A DNA stretch of 64,000 nt from Salinigranum salinum (GCF_009176545.1 NZ_VTOJ01000002.1:806001-870000), one strand, 5' to 3'. Shown: positions 1 through 8,787, counted from the first letter of the stretch. Translations and numbers: made by a program. The notes: generated from the letters alone by a model not told the origin.

Positions 1-677
1 ACTCCGAGCACCTGTTCGCCGACCTCGCCATCGTCGACCCCGCGCTCACCGAGTCACTCCCGCCGGGGGTCGCCGCCGCGACCGGCATGGACGCGCTCAC
101 CCACGCGATCGAGGCGTACGTCACGGTGCTCCGCACGCCCTACACGGACGGCCTCGCCCGGCAGGCGATCGAACTCCTCGGCGAGAACCTCCGCGCGGCG
201 GTCCACCAGGGGCCACACAACGATCGGGCGCGCTACAACACGAGTTTCGCGGCGACGGTGGCCGGCCAGGCGTTCGTCAACTCAGGTCTGGGGGCCGTCC
301 ACGCGCTCACCTACCCGCTGGCCGTCGAGTACGGGCTCGGCCACGGGCTGGCGAACGCGGTGTTGCTCCCGCACGTCATGGCGTACAACGTCCCCGCCGA
401 ACCGGAGCGGTTCGCGGAGATCGCGCGTCTCCTCGGGATGGAGCGTGCCCCCGGCGAGACGACGCTCGACGTGGCGTACAAGAGCGTCGACGCGGTGAAG
501 GCGCTCAACGAGGACATCGGCATCCCGAACCGGATCCGCGAACTCGGGGAGATCGACACCGCCGAGTTCGACGCGTTCGCCGACGTCTGCTTCGAGTACT
601 CCGAGCACAACATCGATCGGAACCCGCGGGCGATGAGCCACGACGACGTCGTCGGCCTGTTCGAGGACGCGTACTGA
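1..677 (+). CDS. Iron-containing alcohol dehydrogenase (C-terminal part, cut by window start)
   Basis: The reading frame is open from base 3, so the N-terminal NAD-binding half lies outside the window. The visible part carries the family signature GMDALTHAIEAYV, whose Asp and His are metal ligands in FucO-type enzymes, and two later His in VHALTYP and YGLGHGLANAV that complete the usual Fe/Zn site. Family members reduce aldehydes such as lactaldehyde or oxidise short alcohols with NAD(P). The gene is followed by an IclR regulator, an MDR dehydrogenase and an HpcH aldolase, which fits a role in sugar or sugar-acid breakdown. The exact substrate cannot be read from the sequence. Maleylacetate reductase is an alternative. 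Confidence 0.88.
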   Translation, partial: SEHLFADLAIVDPALTESLPPGVAAATGMDALTHAIEAYVTVLRTPYTDGLARQAIELLGENLRAAVHQGPHNDRARYNTSFAATVAGQAFVNSGLGAVHALTYPLAVEYGLGHGLANAVLLPHVMAYNVPAEPERFAEIARLLGMERAPGETTLDVAYKSVDAVKALNEDIGIPNRIRELGEIDTAEFDAFADVCFEYSEHNIDRNPRAMSHDDVVGLFEDAY

Positions 678-894
678 GAGCGTGCCGAGCGGATTCGACA
701 CGGCACGTCCGGTAGTCAGCTACGGCTCGGCGTGTCCGAGAGCGATCGCGGAGCGGCGCGTTCGATCCTCGGCACCGGACCGACGTCCCCCTCGGGAGCC
801 GAGACGGCCCTGTTCGACAGGACTGAACGGAAGAGTGCCAGTGACGGAACGCCAGACGGATCGGACGAACGGAGAGTCCGTCAGGACGAACAAA

Positions 895-908
895 GAGTTT
901 ATGTAAAG
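895..908 (+). promoter_or_regulatory. Likely TATA box of the IclR gene
   Basis: An AT-rich stretch (gtttatgtaaag) lies about 26 bases before the ATG at 927 in otherwise GC-rich DNA. That is the spacing expected for a leaderless haloarchaeal promoter, and it supports the 927 start over the longer open frame. Confidence 0.5.
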
Positions 909-926
909 ACCGTAACGTGTGAAACC

Positions 927-1700
927 ATGGCAGGCCTGGGACGGAGAGCCAAGAACCCGGTGAAGACGACACAGACGACGCTCCGGGTCGTCGAAGCGCT
1001 CAAAGAACTCGACGGTGCGGGTGTGACGGAGCTCGCCGACCACCTCGACCTCCCGAAGAGCAGCGTCCACAACTACCTCAGTACCCTCGAACAGGAGGAG
1101 TACGTCACCAAGGACGGAAACACCTACCGTGTCGGACTGCGGTTTCTCGACCTCGGGTCGTACGCTCGCCACACCATGCCGGTGTACGAGGTGGCGAAAC
1201 CCGAGGTCAGGAGTCTGGCCGAGGAGACGGGCGAACTGGCGAACCTCCTCGTCGAGGACCACGGCCGCGGCGTCTACATCCACCGCGAGGCCGGGGCCGA
1301 CGCGGTGCGCGTCGACTGTTACACCGGTGTCAGGGTGTACCTGCACAGCACGGCGATGGGGAAGGCGATCCTCGCCCACCTCCCCGAGAGCCGGGTCCAC
1401 GAGATCCTCGACCGTCACGGGCTCCCCGAGAAGACGGAGCAGACGATCACGGAGCGCGACGCGCTGTTCGAGGAGCTGTCGGAGATACGTAAACGGGGGG
1501 TCGCGTTCGACCGGGAGGAACGCCTCAGCGGGCTCCGCTGCGTCGCGGTGCCGATCCTGAGCAACAGCAGCCGCGTCGAGGGTGCCCTCAGCGTCTCGGG
1601 TCCCACGAGCCGGATGCAGGGCGAGCGGTTCGAGTCGGAACTGCCCGAGCGACTCCGGAGCGCCGCCAACGTCATCGAGCTCAACATCACGTACTCGTAA
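927..1700 (+). CDS. IclR family transcriptional regulator
   Basis: This 257-residue protein has an N-terminal winged helix-turn-helix (about residues 14-75, with VTELADHLDLPKSSVHNYLS as the HTH) and a C-terminal IclR effector domain (about 85-250, containing STAMGKAILAHLP and GLRCVAVPI). IclR proteins bind a small carbon compound and control catabolic operons, often next to themselves. Here it sits between an iron ADH and a zinc dehydrogenase, so it probably controls this cluster. The frame is open further upstream to 732, but the ATG at 927 matches the usual family start and is preceded by a TATA-like box. Confidence 0.9.
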   Translation: MAGLGRRAKNPVKTTQTTLRVVEALKELDGAGVTELADHLDLPKSSVHNYLSTLEQEEYVTKDGNTYRVGLRFLDLGSYARHTMPVYEVAKPEVRSLAEETGELANLLVEDHGRGVYIHREAGADAVRVDCYTGVRVYLHSTAMGKAILAHLPESRVHEILDRHGLPEKTEQTITERDALFEELSEIRKRGVAFDREERLSGLRCVAVPILSNSSRVEGALSVSGPTSRMQGERFESELPERLRSAANVIELNITYS

Positions 1701-1783
1701 CCGGGTCGCCGACAGTCGTGGAGAGGTCGGTCACCCGTCGGGAGACCGACGGAACCGTCGGCGACGACAGTAGCGAGAATCGA

Positions 1784-1870
1784 CGACAGCGACGACCGGA
1801 CTCGTCGACAGCGACGACCGGACTCGTCGACAGCTACGACCGGACTCGTCGACAGCTACGACCGGAGCTC
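1784..1870. repeat. Four-copy 22-bp tandem repeat between IclR and MDR genes
   Basis: Units begin at 1784, 1806, 1828 and 1850 and read roughly cgacagcgacgaccggactc plus gt. Units 3 and 4 carry a shared c-to-t-side change (agcta in place of agcga). The last unit runs into the 3' end of the minus-strand dehydrogenase gene. Only one short spacer-free block exists, so it is not a CRISPR. Confidence 0.85.
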
Positions 1871-2899
1871 CGAGACGTCGAACACCGGCTTGCAGGTCCC
1901 GCCGGCGAGGAACGTCTCGAACGCCTCGTCGACGTCGAGGAGCGAGAACCGGTCGTCGACGAACGTCGCCGTGTCGACGTCGCCGCGGCGGATCAGCCGC
2001 AGGGAGCGCTCGAAGTCGTCGTACATCGACGCGTACGAACACTGGAGGTCGATCTCGGCGCGGACGAGCGGCGAGTACTCCATCGTGGTCTCGCCGGTCT
2101 GCCCCACGAGCACGATTTGGCCGCCCTTGCGGACCTGGTCGACGGCGGTCGTCAGGCCCGACGGGTGGCCGGTCGTGTCGAAGACGACGTCGTAGCCGAT
2201 CCCATCGGTGTGTTCGTCACGGCGTGCGGCGAGGCCGTCGGTCGCGACGTCGACCGTCTCGAAGCCCAGTTTCTCCGCGAGCGGCAGGCGGTAGTCGGCG
2301 TCCTGGCCGACGCCGGAGACGACGACCTCGCCACCCTGCGCGGCGGCGATCTGGGCCGTGAGCAGTCCGATCGGGCCGGGCCCCTCGACGAGGACACGGT
2401 CGCCGGCACTGACGCGGGAGTTCTCGATGACCGCGCGGGCCCCGATGCTCGTCGGTTCGACGATCGCGGCCTGCTTCTGGTCGACGTCGTCGGGGACGGG
2501 GTGGAGCGCCCGCTCGGGGACGGCGATGTACTCCTCCCACGCGCCGTCGTGGTCGACGCCGGTGATGACCGCGTCCCGGCAGACGTTCGATTCGCCGATT
2601 TCACACTGGTAACACTCCCCGCAGCCACGGATCGGTCGCTCGACCACGCGGTCACCGGCCTCGAACCGGGTCACGTTCGCGCCGACCTCGACGACCCGGC
2701 CCGCGTACTCGTGGCCGATGACCGTCGGGAGGCTCATCCGCTCGAACGCCGACTTGAACTTGTAGATGCCCGCGTCGCTGCCACAGAGGCCCGCGTAGTC
2801 GACCTCGACGAGCGCCTCGTCGGCCGCCGGTTCGGGTCGTGGGCGGTCGACGAGTTCGAGCGCACCTCGTGTGCGATCAACTTTTGCGATTCCACGCAT
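1856..2899 (-). CDS. Zinc-dependent medium-chain alcohol/polyol dehydrogenase (MDR family)
   Basis: This 347-residue protein shows the full MDR layout. Catalytic zinc residues are Cys39 and His63-Glu64 (GHE), the structural zinc cysteines are at 93, 96, 99 and 107, and a Rossmann NAD(P) site (VEGPGPIGLLTAQIA) lies near residue 170. Relatives include sorbitol, threonine and sugar-1-dehydrogenases. It is the first reversed gene after IclR and converges on it. With the nearby aldolase and SDR gene it probably oxidises a sugar or a keto-deoxy sugar acid. The start at 2899 gives the standard N-terminus; the 3' end overlaps the tandem repeat. Confidence 0.9.
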   Translation of the reverse strand: MRGIAKVDRTRGALELVDRPRPEPAADEALVEVDYAGLCGSDAGIYKFKSAFERMSLPTVIGHEYAGRVVEVGANVTRFEAGDRVVERPIRGCGECYQCEIGESNVCRDAVITGVDHDGAWEEYIAVPERALHPVPDDVDQKQAAIVEPTSIGARAVIENSRVSAGDRVLVEGPGPIGLLTAQIAAAQGGEVVVSGVGQDADYRLPLAEKLGFETVDVATDGLAARRDEHTDGIGYDVVFDTTGHPSGLTTAVDQVRKGGQIVLVGQTGETTMEYSPLVRAEIDLQCSYASMYDDFERSLRLIRRGDVDTATFVDDRFSLLDVDEAFETFLAGGTCKPVFDVSELRS

Positions 2900-3597
2900 G
2901 CCACCTCCTCGTCAACCGACGCATATAACCGCAGGGGGTTCGCGACGGCATCGGCGAGCACCGGCGAGCGATGGACCGGAGCGTCGGGAGTCACGCGAGC
3001 GTCAGCGAGCGTGAGCGTGACTACGTCGGAGGAGCGAGGACGAGCGAAGCGAGTCCGAACGGGCCCGACGGGAGTCGAACGGTCGGCGTAAGCGTGCGAG
3101 ACTGTCGCACAGGACTCACCGTCGGTTCGACCGTGTGCCGTCCCGTCGCGTCGTCAGATACGTCGCCGCCACGGACGGCCAACGACTCGCTCCGAGACGG
3201 CAGTGCGACCCGCCGAGAGACGGTCCGAAGACGGTGTGTGAGCAAGTACCAGGACGTTACAGGCATACGGCTGTGACGTCGATCCCGTCCCCGAGGACGT
3301 CCGGGCGACCGGCAGTCGCGGGCGGCGGGAGGCCGTCCGTCGGACGCGGACGGACAGACGGACGGATCGAGAGCCCGAATCGGCCGATCGACCGCGACAG
3401 AGTGGCCGAGACAGGCGTGCGAGTCCGGTCGTGTGGTGCGAGTCCGTTCGCCGAGAGTGAACACCGGGATCGCTCCGGCCGGAACCGGCCCCCGTGGGAC
3501 CGCCCCGGTCGTCGGCCGCGACAGGGCCAGTCAGTTCATCTCGGGGGACGGCAGGGTACGTCGGGTCACGTGACGTCGCAGGCCGCCGACCGACCGA
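2900..3597. other. Long intergenic stretch without a recognisable gene
   Basis: About 700 bases. Open frames here are GC-driven and encode Arg/Pro/Ser-rich strings with no family resemblance. The first part (2990-3060) is low-complexity 'gcgagcg/gagcgtga' DNA common between haloarchaeal genes. I see no tRNA or stable RNA structure. It should hold the promoter of the minus-strand dehydrogenase near 2920-2935 (catataaccg). Confidence 0.5.
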
Positions 3598-4395
3598 TCA
3601 GGGCCCGTCGTCGGCCTCACCGTCGGGCGACCGGGCCGCGTCGTACCGGGCCCGCAGCTGCTCGTGCGTCACGAGGAGGCTGGCCGTGTCCTTCCCGACG
3701 ACGAGGAAGTCGAACCCCTGGTCGAGTCGCATCTCGATGTCGTCGGGGTCGACGGTGAGCGTCCCGACGGGCACGCCCGCCGCCCGTCCCGCGTCGACGA
3801 CGCGCTCCATCGCCGCGGTCAGATCGTCGGCGTCCCACTCGGCGAAGACGCCGAGCGCTCCCGAGAGGTCGGCCGGGCCGACGAACAGCGCGTCGACGCC
3901 GTCGACGGCGGCGATCTCCTCGGCGTTCTCGAGCCCCGCCCGGTTCTCGATCTGGACGATCCGCAGGAGTCGGTCGTTCACCTCGGCGACGTAGCGCCGG
4001 AACTCCCGTCCGTACGCCGTGGCCCGTCCCGTCGCGATGCCCCTGACACCGTCGGGCGGATACCGGGTCGCCTCGACGAACGCGCGGGCGTCCGTGGCCG
4101 ACTCGATCATCGGGACCATGATCCCCGGCGCGCCGATGTCGAGGACGCGCTTGATGCGCACGGGGTCGTTGGCGGGGACGCGGACGACCATCTCGGTTCT
4201 CCCCTCCGTGGCCTCGACCGCACGCACCATGTTCTCGACGGTCTCCAGCGAGATCGAGGTGTGTTCGGTGTCGAGGAGGAGGAAGTCGAACCCCCCGAGG
4301 GCGCTCACCTCGGCGACGACAGGGTGTCCGATCGAGAGCCACGTGCCGAGCGGATCGTCTCCACGCTCGAAGGCCGACTTCAGGCCGCGGTTCAT
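3598..4395 (-). CDS. HpcH/HpaI family aldolase
   Basis: This 265-residue protein is full length for class II pyruvate aldolases. N-terminal TWLSIGHPVVAEV and LLLDTEHTSI carry the catalytic His; VQIENRAGLENAEEI supplies the metal-binding Glu, and VGPADLSGALG the metal-binding Asp. The family cleaves 2-keto-3-deoxy acids into pyruvate plus an aldehyde (for example 2-keto-3-deoxy-L-rhamnonate to lactaldehyde). That would fit the neighbouring ADH, MDR and SDR enzymes and the MFS carrier. The open frame extends well upstream, but ATG at 4395 begins at the conserved N-terminus. It is divergent from the MFS gene. Confidence 0.9.
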   Translation of the reverse strand: MNRGLKSAFERGDDPLGTWLSIGHPVVAEVSALGGFDFLLLDTEHTSISLETVENMVRAVEATEGRTEMVVRVPANDPVRIKRVLDIGAPGIMVPMIESATDARAFVEATRYPPDGVRGIATGRATAYGREFRRYVAEVNDRLLRIVQIENRAGLENAEEIAAVDGVDALFVGPADLSGALGVFAEWDADDLTAAMERVVDAGRAAGVPVGTLTVDPDDIEMRLDQGFDFLVVGKDTASLLVTHEQLRARYDAARSPDGEADDGP

Positions 4396-4630
4396 CCGTT
4401 CGTCTCCCCGACTCGATCGTCGTGGATCCGTTCCGTCGCACTGGTGGCCGTCGCGTACATCGTTGTCCGTCGTGGGCGACGACCCCAGCGCCGATAAAGA
4501 CACGCCCTCGTTCGGGTCGTCCGGGTGGTCCGGGCGGTCCCAGCGCGAACCGACGAGCCGTCGGAGACGCTCGCCAGAAGCGGTTGCCACGGCGCGAAGA
4601 GTCTTGAGGCTCTGCCGTGACGTCCCGGAC

Positions 4631-5812
4631 GTGAACACGCGCTCGAAGCGGGTCTGGACCGTCGCCATTCTCCTGTTCGTCGCGACGGAGGCGGTCGGCT
4701 TCCAGCTGCGTGGTCCGCTCCTGCCGAGCATCCAGCGGACGTTCGCGACGTCGACCGAACTGCTCGGGCTCGTCGCCACCGCCGGCACCGCCGGATTCGT
4801 CCTCTCGGTGCTCGCGGTCGGGTTCGTCGCCGGCCGACTCGACATCCGGCTGGCACTGCTCGCGTCCGCCGCGCTCGTGGGTGTGAGCGTGCTCGCCGTC
4901 GGCCTCGCCCCTTCCTTCGCCGTGCTCCTCGGTGCGCTGTTCGTCCGTGGCGTCGCCACGGGGCCGTTCCGTGCGCTCGATCGGGCGGTCCTCGGACACC
5001 TCTACCCGGACTCACGGGCGCGCGTGTTCAACCGGTACGCCGTCGTCTGGGCGCTCGGGGCGGCGACGGGACCGCTCGTCGCCTCGGTCGCCGTCGACCT
5101 CGGCGACTGGCGGTACGCCTACCTCGGCCTCGGGGTGGCGTTCCTGCCCGCGGTCGTCCTGCTCGGGAGCCTCGACCTGCCGGCGTCGGTCGCCGCCGAA
5201 CGTCCGCTCTCCGTGGCGAAGCTCCGTACCGTCGTCCGCCGGCCCGCCGTCGCGGGGATGACGGGCGGGCTCGTGCTCAGCGGCGGCGTCGAGGGGAGCC
5301 TCTTCACCTGGCTCCCGTACTTCGCGGCCACCCACGCCGGCCTCGCCGACGGCTCGCTGCTCCTGTTCGCGTATCTCCTCGCGTACGCACCCGCCCGTCT
5401 GGTGTACAGCCACCTCGTCGAACGGATCGAGCCGTCGACGCTCGTGCTCTGCGTCGCCGGCGCGGCAGCGCCGCTCGTCGTCGTCTTGACCCTCGTCGAG
5501 GGGCGACTGGCGCTGTTCGGGACCGCGTTCCTGCTCGGCGCGTGCGTCTCGGGGATCTTCCCGACGCTGTCGGCCGTCGGCGTGGACGCCGCACCCGCGT
5601 TCAGCGGCCCCGTGAACGCCATCGCGACGGCCGCCGGCTTCACCGGTATCGCGACCGCTCCCGTCGCCGTCGGTGTGATCGCGGCCCGGGCCGGCATCGC
5701 ACGGGGGCTGTGGCTCCTACCACTGTTCCTCGTCGGCTTCGTGGTCGTCGTCGGGACGACCCGCCGCCGCATGGACACGGGACGGGAACGACCGCCGACG
5801 ACGGGACAGTGA
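4631..5812 (+). CDS. Major facilitator superfamily (MFS) transporter
   Basis: This 393-residue protein is strongly hydrophobic with about 12 predicted membrane segments, starting with WTVAILLFVATEAVGFQLRG. The loop between TM2 and TM3 (GFVAGRLDIRLAL) resembles the MFS signature. I chose GTG at 4631 because the upstream extension is polar and runs antisense to the aldolase. Its place between the aldolase and SDR genes suggests uptake of the cluster's substrate, or efflux. It ends tail-to-tail with the SDR gene 80 bases away. Confidence 0.85.
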   Translation: MNTRSKRVWTVAILLFVATEAVGFQLRGPLLPSIQRTFATSTELLGLVATAGTAGFVLSVLAVGFVAGRLDIRLALLASAALVGVSVLAVGLAPSFAVLLGALFVRGVATGPFRALDRAVLGHLYPDSRARVFNRYAVVWALGAATGPLVASVAVDLGDWRYAYLGLGVAFLPAVVLLGSLDLPASVAAERPLSVAKLRTVVRRPAVAGMTGGLVLSGGVEGSLFTWLPYFAATHAGLADGSLLLFAYLLAYAPARLVYSHLVERIEPSTLVLCVAGAAAPLVVVLTLVEGRLALFGTAFLLGACVSGIFPTLSAVGVDAAPAFSGPVNAIATAAGFTGIATAPVAVGVIAARAGIARGLWLLPLFLVGFVVVVGTTRRRMDTGRERPPTTGQ

Positions 5813-5892
5813 CCGCCGGCGACGGGGCGTGATCGTTTCCAAGACACGGAGCAGATCGGAACTGCGGCGACGGTCGGGAGACGCGCCCTCTC

Positions 5893-6678
5893 TCAGTAGA
5901 TCTGCCACCCGCCGTCCACGTAGAACAGCTCGCCGGTGACGTAGCCGGCGGCGTCGCTCGCGAGGAACAGCACGGCCCCGGCGACGTCGTCGGGGGTGCC
6001 GAGCCGGTCGAGCGGGATCGGCTTCGCCATGTCGCCGGCGTCGACCGCGGCTTCCTTCTCGGCGACGGAGGTGCCGAACTCCGTGGCGATCTGCCCGGGT
6101 GCGACGGCGTTCACCCGGATCCCGTGGTCGGCGAGTTCGAGCGCGGCTCCCCGGGTGATCATCTTGACCCCACCCTTTGTCGCGTCGTAGGAGATCTGGT
6201 CCCGCTGGGCGTGGCTCGAACTGATCGACGCGGTGTTGACGATGGTGCCCGCGACCCCGCGATCGATCATGTCCGCCGCGGCCGCCCGACAGCCGAAGAA
6301 CGCCCCGCCGGCGTTGATCGCGTGGATGCGCTCGAACTCCTCGGGGGCGGTCTCGAAGAGCGACGCCTGATTGTACCACCCCGCGTTGTTCACCATCACG
6401 TCGACGCCGCCGAACTCGTGGGCGGCCTCGACGACTGCCGAGAGCGCGGCGGGGTCGGAGACGTCGGTCTCGACGTACTCCCCCCGCCCCGCAGTCGCGT
6501 CGACGGCCTCGTCGGTCGGCGTGTCGGCGTCGACGTCCTTCGGATCGCGCCGGACGTCCGCGTTGATCACCGTCGCGCCGGCCCCGCCGAACGCGAGGGC
6601 GACGGCTCGGCCGATACCGGAACTCCCGCCGGTGACGATCACGGTCTCTCCAGCGAAGTCGTACGTAACACTCCCCAT
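5893..6678 (-). CDS. SDR family NAD(P)-dependent oxidoreductase
   Basis: This 261-residue classical short-chain dehydrogenase has TGGSSGIG (16-23) for cofactor binding, NNAG (97-100), catalytic Ser in the ASISSS segment and YxxxK at Tyr164/Lys168. The C-terminus ends VTGELFYVDGGW, typical of sugar and 3-ketoacyl-like SDRs. An acidic residue at the end of beta2 (NADVRRD) favours NAD. With the aldolase, MDR and iron ADH it likely oxidises a sugar or sugar acid. Other SDR substrates cannot be excluded. Confidence 0.9.
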   Translation of the reverse strand: MGSVTYDFAGETVIVTGGSSGIGRAVALAFGGAGATVINADVRRDPKDVDADTPTDEAVDATAGRGEYVETDVSDPAALSAVVEAAHEFGGVDVMVNNAGWYNQASLFETAPEEFERIHAINAGGAFFGCRAAAADMIDRGVAGTIVNTASISSSHAQRDQISYDATKGGVKMITRGAALELADHGIRVNAVAPGQIATEFGTSVAEKEAAVDAGDMAKPIPLDRLGTPDDVAGAVLFLASDAAGYVTGELFYVDGGWQIY

Positions 6679-7277
6679 GACTGGACTGCGCTACAGGGCC
6701 GCCCCACATCAATGTTGACCCCACGCGTGAGATCGACCGTGTCGGGAACCGGGTGGTGGACCGCGACTCGGGTGGTGAACGGAGTCGGACGGTGGCGGGC
6801 GGTCCTTGTACAAATTGATATAAATAATTGTATATTTAGATACGAGTCGAGATACCTCGCCACGACGGGGTCTCGTCGACCGTTCGGTATCTGGCTCTCC
6901 GAATAGCCGGTTTGAACCGATCTCAAGCGATATGAGAGATCGTCGAATCGGAGCGCCCGAATCGCGAGAAACGGTCGAGGGGGCGATTCAAAGTACCAAT
7001 AAACGGGGTTTCAGGCTCCAATCGGACGGATAAGCCGACACATCGCTCGAGATATCGAAGGGCATCCGAGCGTCCCGTAGTATATAGTTACTTCTGTTGA
7101 TTAAGTCGATCGAACGGCCGCTCGACCCGTCCAGTCGGCCGACGACCGAGGTGATCGCAGAGACCAGGGTCGGACTGGTCACGGGGCCGACCACGACCCG
7201 ATCGGTGTCCGTGTTCGACAGGGTCGCGACCCCTTCGGTGCGCGTCCGTCGCACGTCGGAACGAGCCGGCCACGTCG
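6679..7277. other. Regulatory intergenic region upstream of the SDR gene
   Basis: About 600 bases with no convincing gene. It contains two AT-rich islands, at 6806-6840 and around 7079-7100 (tatatagttac), that stand out from the GC-rich background and could be promoter or operator elements for the leftward SDR gene. An open frame on the minus strand (6988-7254) shows no family resemblance. Confidence 0.5.
6809..6832. promoter_or_regulatory. AT-rich interrupted inverted repeat
   Basis: TACAAATT at 6809-6816 and AATTGTA at 6826-6832 form an imperfect palindrome inside a 35-base AT island about 130 bases before the SDR start. It could be an operator, perhaps for the IclR protein of this cluster; no binding data are visible in the sequence. 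Confidence 0.35.
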
Positions 7278-7805
7278 CTACGCCTCGTCGGCCAGGACGC
7301 GACCGTGGACGTCGATCTCGCCGTTTCGGATGCGGGTGCTGCTGATCCGCTCGCCGTCCTCGGCGATGACGAACGGGGGGGTGTGGACCTCGAGCGGTCG
7401 ACGGCCGTGCTCGACCCGGTGCTGGTTGAGTTCGTACGCGCGGCGCTGGGCCTTCGCCTCCGGAGAGACGACGAGCGCGTCGACGTCCTCGCGGGTGGCG
7501 GCGGGACCTTCCGTGTCGGTGAGTTCGATGATCTCGTGCGAGGCCGTGTACGCGTCGGCGATCCGGTCGAGTTCGGTCGCGAGCGCGTCGCGTCGCTCCG
7601 CGAAGGGGCCGAGGAGTTCGGCGTGCGCCGGATCGCTCCGCGTCTCCTCCGCGAGCGCCGTCGACGTCAGCCCGACGATCACGTGGCCGTCGCCGGGACC
7701 GTCGTGGCTGGCCGTCTGGAACGCCTCGTGCAGGAGCGCCCGGTGGCCGTTGTGGACGGGGGTGAATGTCCCGCCGAGGATCGCCGTGCGGTCGGTTCGT
7801 GTCAC
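7278..7805 (-). CDS. coaD: Phosphopantetheine adenylyltransferase, archaeal type
   Basis: This 175-residue nucleotidyltransferase starts with the PPAT pattern GGTFTPVHNGHRALL (HxGH at His18-His21) and ends with the second motif ISSTRIRNGEID. It transfers AMP to 4'-phosphopantetheine, giving dephospho-CoA in the cytosolic CoA pathway. Length and motif order match the archaeal PPAT branch, which is only distantly related to bacterial CoaD. A TATA-like ctatatgt at 7831-7838 lies about 28 bases upstream of the start, consistent with a leaderless transcript and monocistronic expression. Confidence 0.92.
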   Translation of the reverse strand: MTRTDRTAILGGTFTPVHNGHRALLHEAFQTASHDGPGDGHVIVGLTSTALAEETRSDPAHAELLGPFAERRDALATELDRIADAYTASHEIIELTDTEGPAATREDVDALVVSPEAKAQRRAYELNQHRVEHGRRPLEVHTPPFVIAEDGERISSTRIRNGEIDVHGRVLADEA

Positions 7806-7997
7806 GTGTCGGCGTTCACCCCCGATCCACCTATATGTACAGGCAGCGGGCAGTCGATCGCGACGACGTTCCGAGTACGCGCGGAGACGACGATCCGTCG
7901 AACCGGAAAAAAGAATAAGTAGCAGTCAGTTGAAACGACGGGACGGAGCGCACGGAACGAATCGATCTCGGAACGACGGAGACACACCCAACAGCTC

Positions 7998-8144
7998 ATG
8001 GCTGCCGCGGAGCCGCGACGAGGTGAAGACGAACGGGCGGAGGTCAAGAGATTGATCGGAACGCTCGGCGTGGGCTACATCCCACCACACCTCCGACCCG
8101 ACGAGGACGGCACCGACGGCTCGGGGAGTCACGTCGAGGAGTAA
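7998..8144 (+). CDS. Small conserved-looking protein, 48 residues, unknown function
   Basis: The ATG at 7998 opens a 48-residue acidic frame ending 7 bases before the next ATG, so the pair looks like one operon. The central segment VKRLIGTLGVGYIPPHLRP is not low complexity, and the ends are typical haloarchaeal acidic tails. There are no Cys pairs and no membrane segment. I do not recognise a family. The tight spacing to the membrane protein downstream is the main support. Confidence 0.5.
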   Translation: MAAAEPRRGEDERAEVKRLIGTLGVGYIPPHLRPDEDGTDGSGSHVEE

Positions 8145-8151
8145 TCGTACG

Positions 8152-8787
8152 ATGGCGTTCGTTCCCGAGGACATCACGCTGTGGATCCTGCTGGTCGTGC
8201 CGGGCCTCATCGCGGTCCAGCTCGCGATCTGGATCGGGGTCATCGAGAGCTCGCTCACCGATTCGATGATGCTCGTCGTCAGCCTCGTCTCGAGTATCGT
8301 CATCGACGCCGTGTTCTTCGGGCTGTATCAGGTCGTGTCCGGCCCGATCGAGGACGTGGATACCGCAGAGAGCGTGTTCTTCACCCCACAGTTTCGGCCG
8401 GATCTCGTCCTCGGGCTGTTGGCGCTGTCCGTCGTCTTCGGTCTGCTGTACTCCGGCGCGGTGATCTACGACGTGACCGGGAGACTGCGGCAGCTCGTCT
8501 GGGATCGCAGTACCAAGTATCGGTACCCGGGACAGCCGTGGGAGGAAGTGCTCAAACACGCGGACATCGTCCGCGTGGACACCGGCGACGACCGGATCGT
8601 CGTCGGCCGCGTGAGCGAGTACAGCCGACTCGACAAGCCCAAAGAGCTCGTCCTCCGGTTCCCACAGTGGTACGACCCGTCCCGCGGCGAGCTCGTCGAC
8701 GCCGGCGACGACGCCGTGCTGCTGTTCGAGGACGAGATCCGCATGATAACCGTCCGCAGTCGGATCGAAGACCGAGAACAGTTCTGA
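8152..8787 (+). CDS. Membrane protein, DUF6338-like
   Basis: This 211-residue protein has three predicted membrane segments (about 9-29, 37-59, 83-106). These are followed by a soluble C-terminal domain with WEEVLKHADIVRVDTGDDRIVVGRVSEYS-type beta strands (read in parts), a layout that recalls DUF6338 proteins with a small cytosolic beta domain. Function is unknown. It follows the 48-residue small gene by 7 bases. The family name is from memory and is uncertain. Confidence 0.7.
   Translation: MAFVPEDITLWILLVVPGLIAVQLAIWIGVIESSLTDSMMLVVSLVSSIVIDAVFFGLYQVVSGPIEDVDTAESVFFTPQFRPDLVLGLLALSVVFGLLYSGAVIYDVTGRLRQLVWDRSTKYRYPGQPWEEVLKHADIVRVDTGDDRIVVGRVSEYSRLDKPKELVLRFPQWYDPSRGELVDAGDDAVLLFEDEIRMITVRSRIEDREQF

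Noticed and set aside
1784..1870. Tandem repeat as a CRISPR array
   Set aside because: Units are directly adjacent without spacers and no cas gene is near.
1718..3091. Plus-strand frame opposite the zinc dehydrogenase
   Set aside because: The dehydrogenase on the minus strand has all zinc and NAD motifs; the plus frame is acidic/Arg-rich shadow.
3061..3095. tRNA T-arm-like sequence ttcgactc with a stem (minus strand)
   Set aside because: A ccgac/gtcgg stem is present, but no acceptor, D or anticodon arms can be built around it, and no CCA-type end fits.
6988..7254. Minus-strand 88-codon frame in the SDR upstream region
   Set aside because: No start context, no family likeness, and it covers AT-rich promoter-like DNA.
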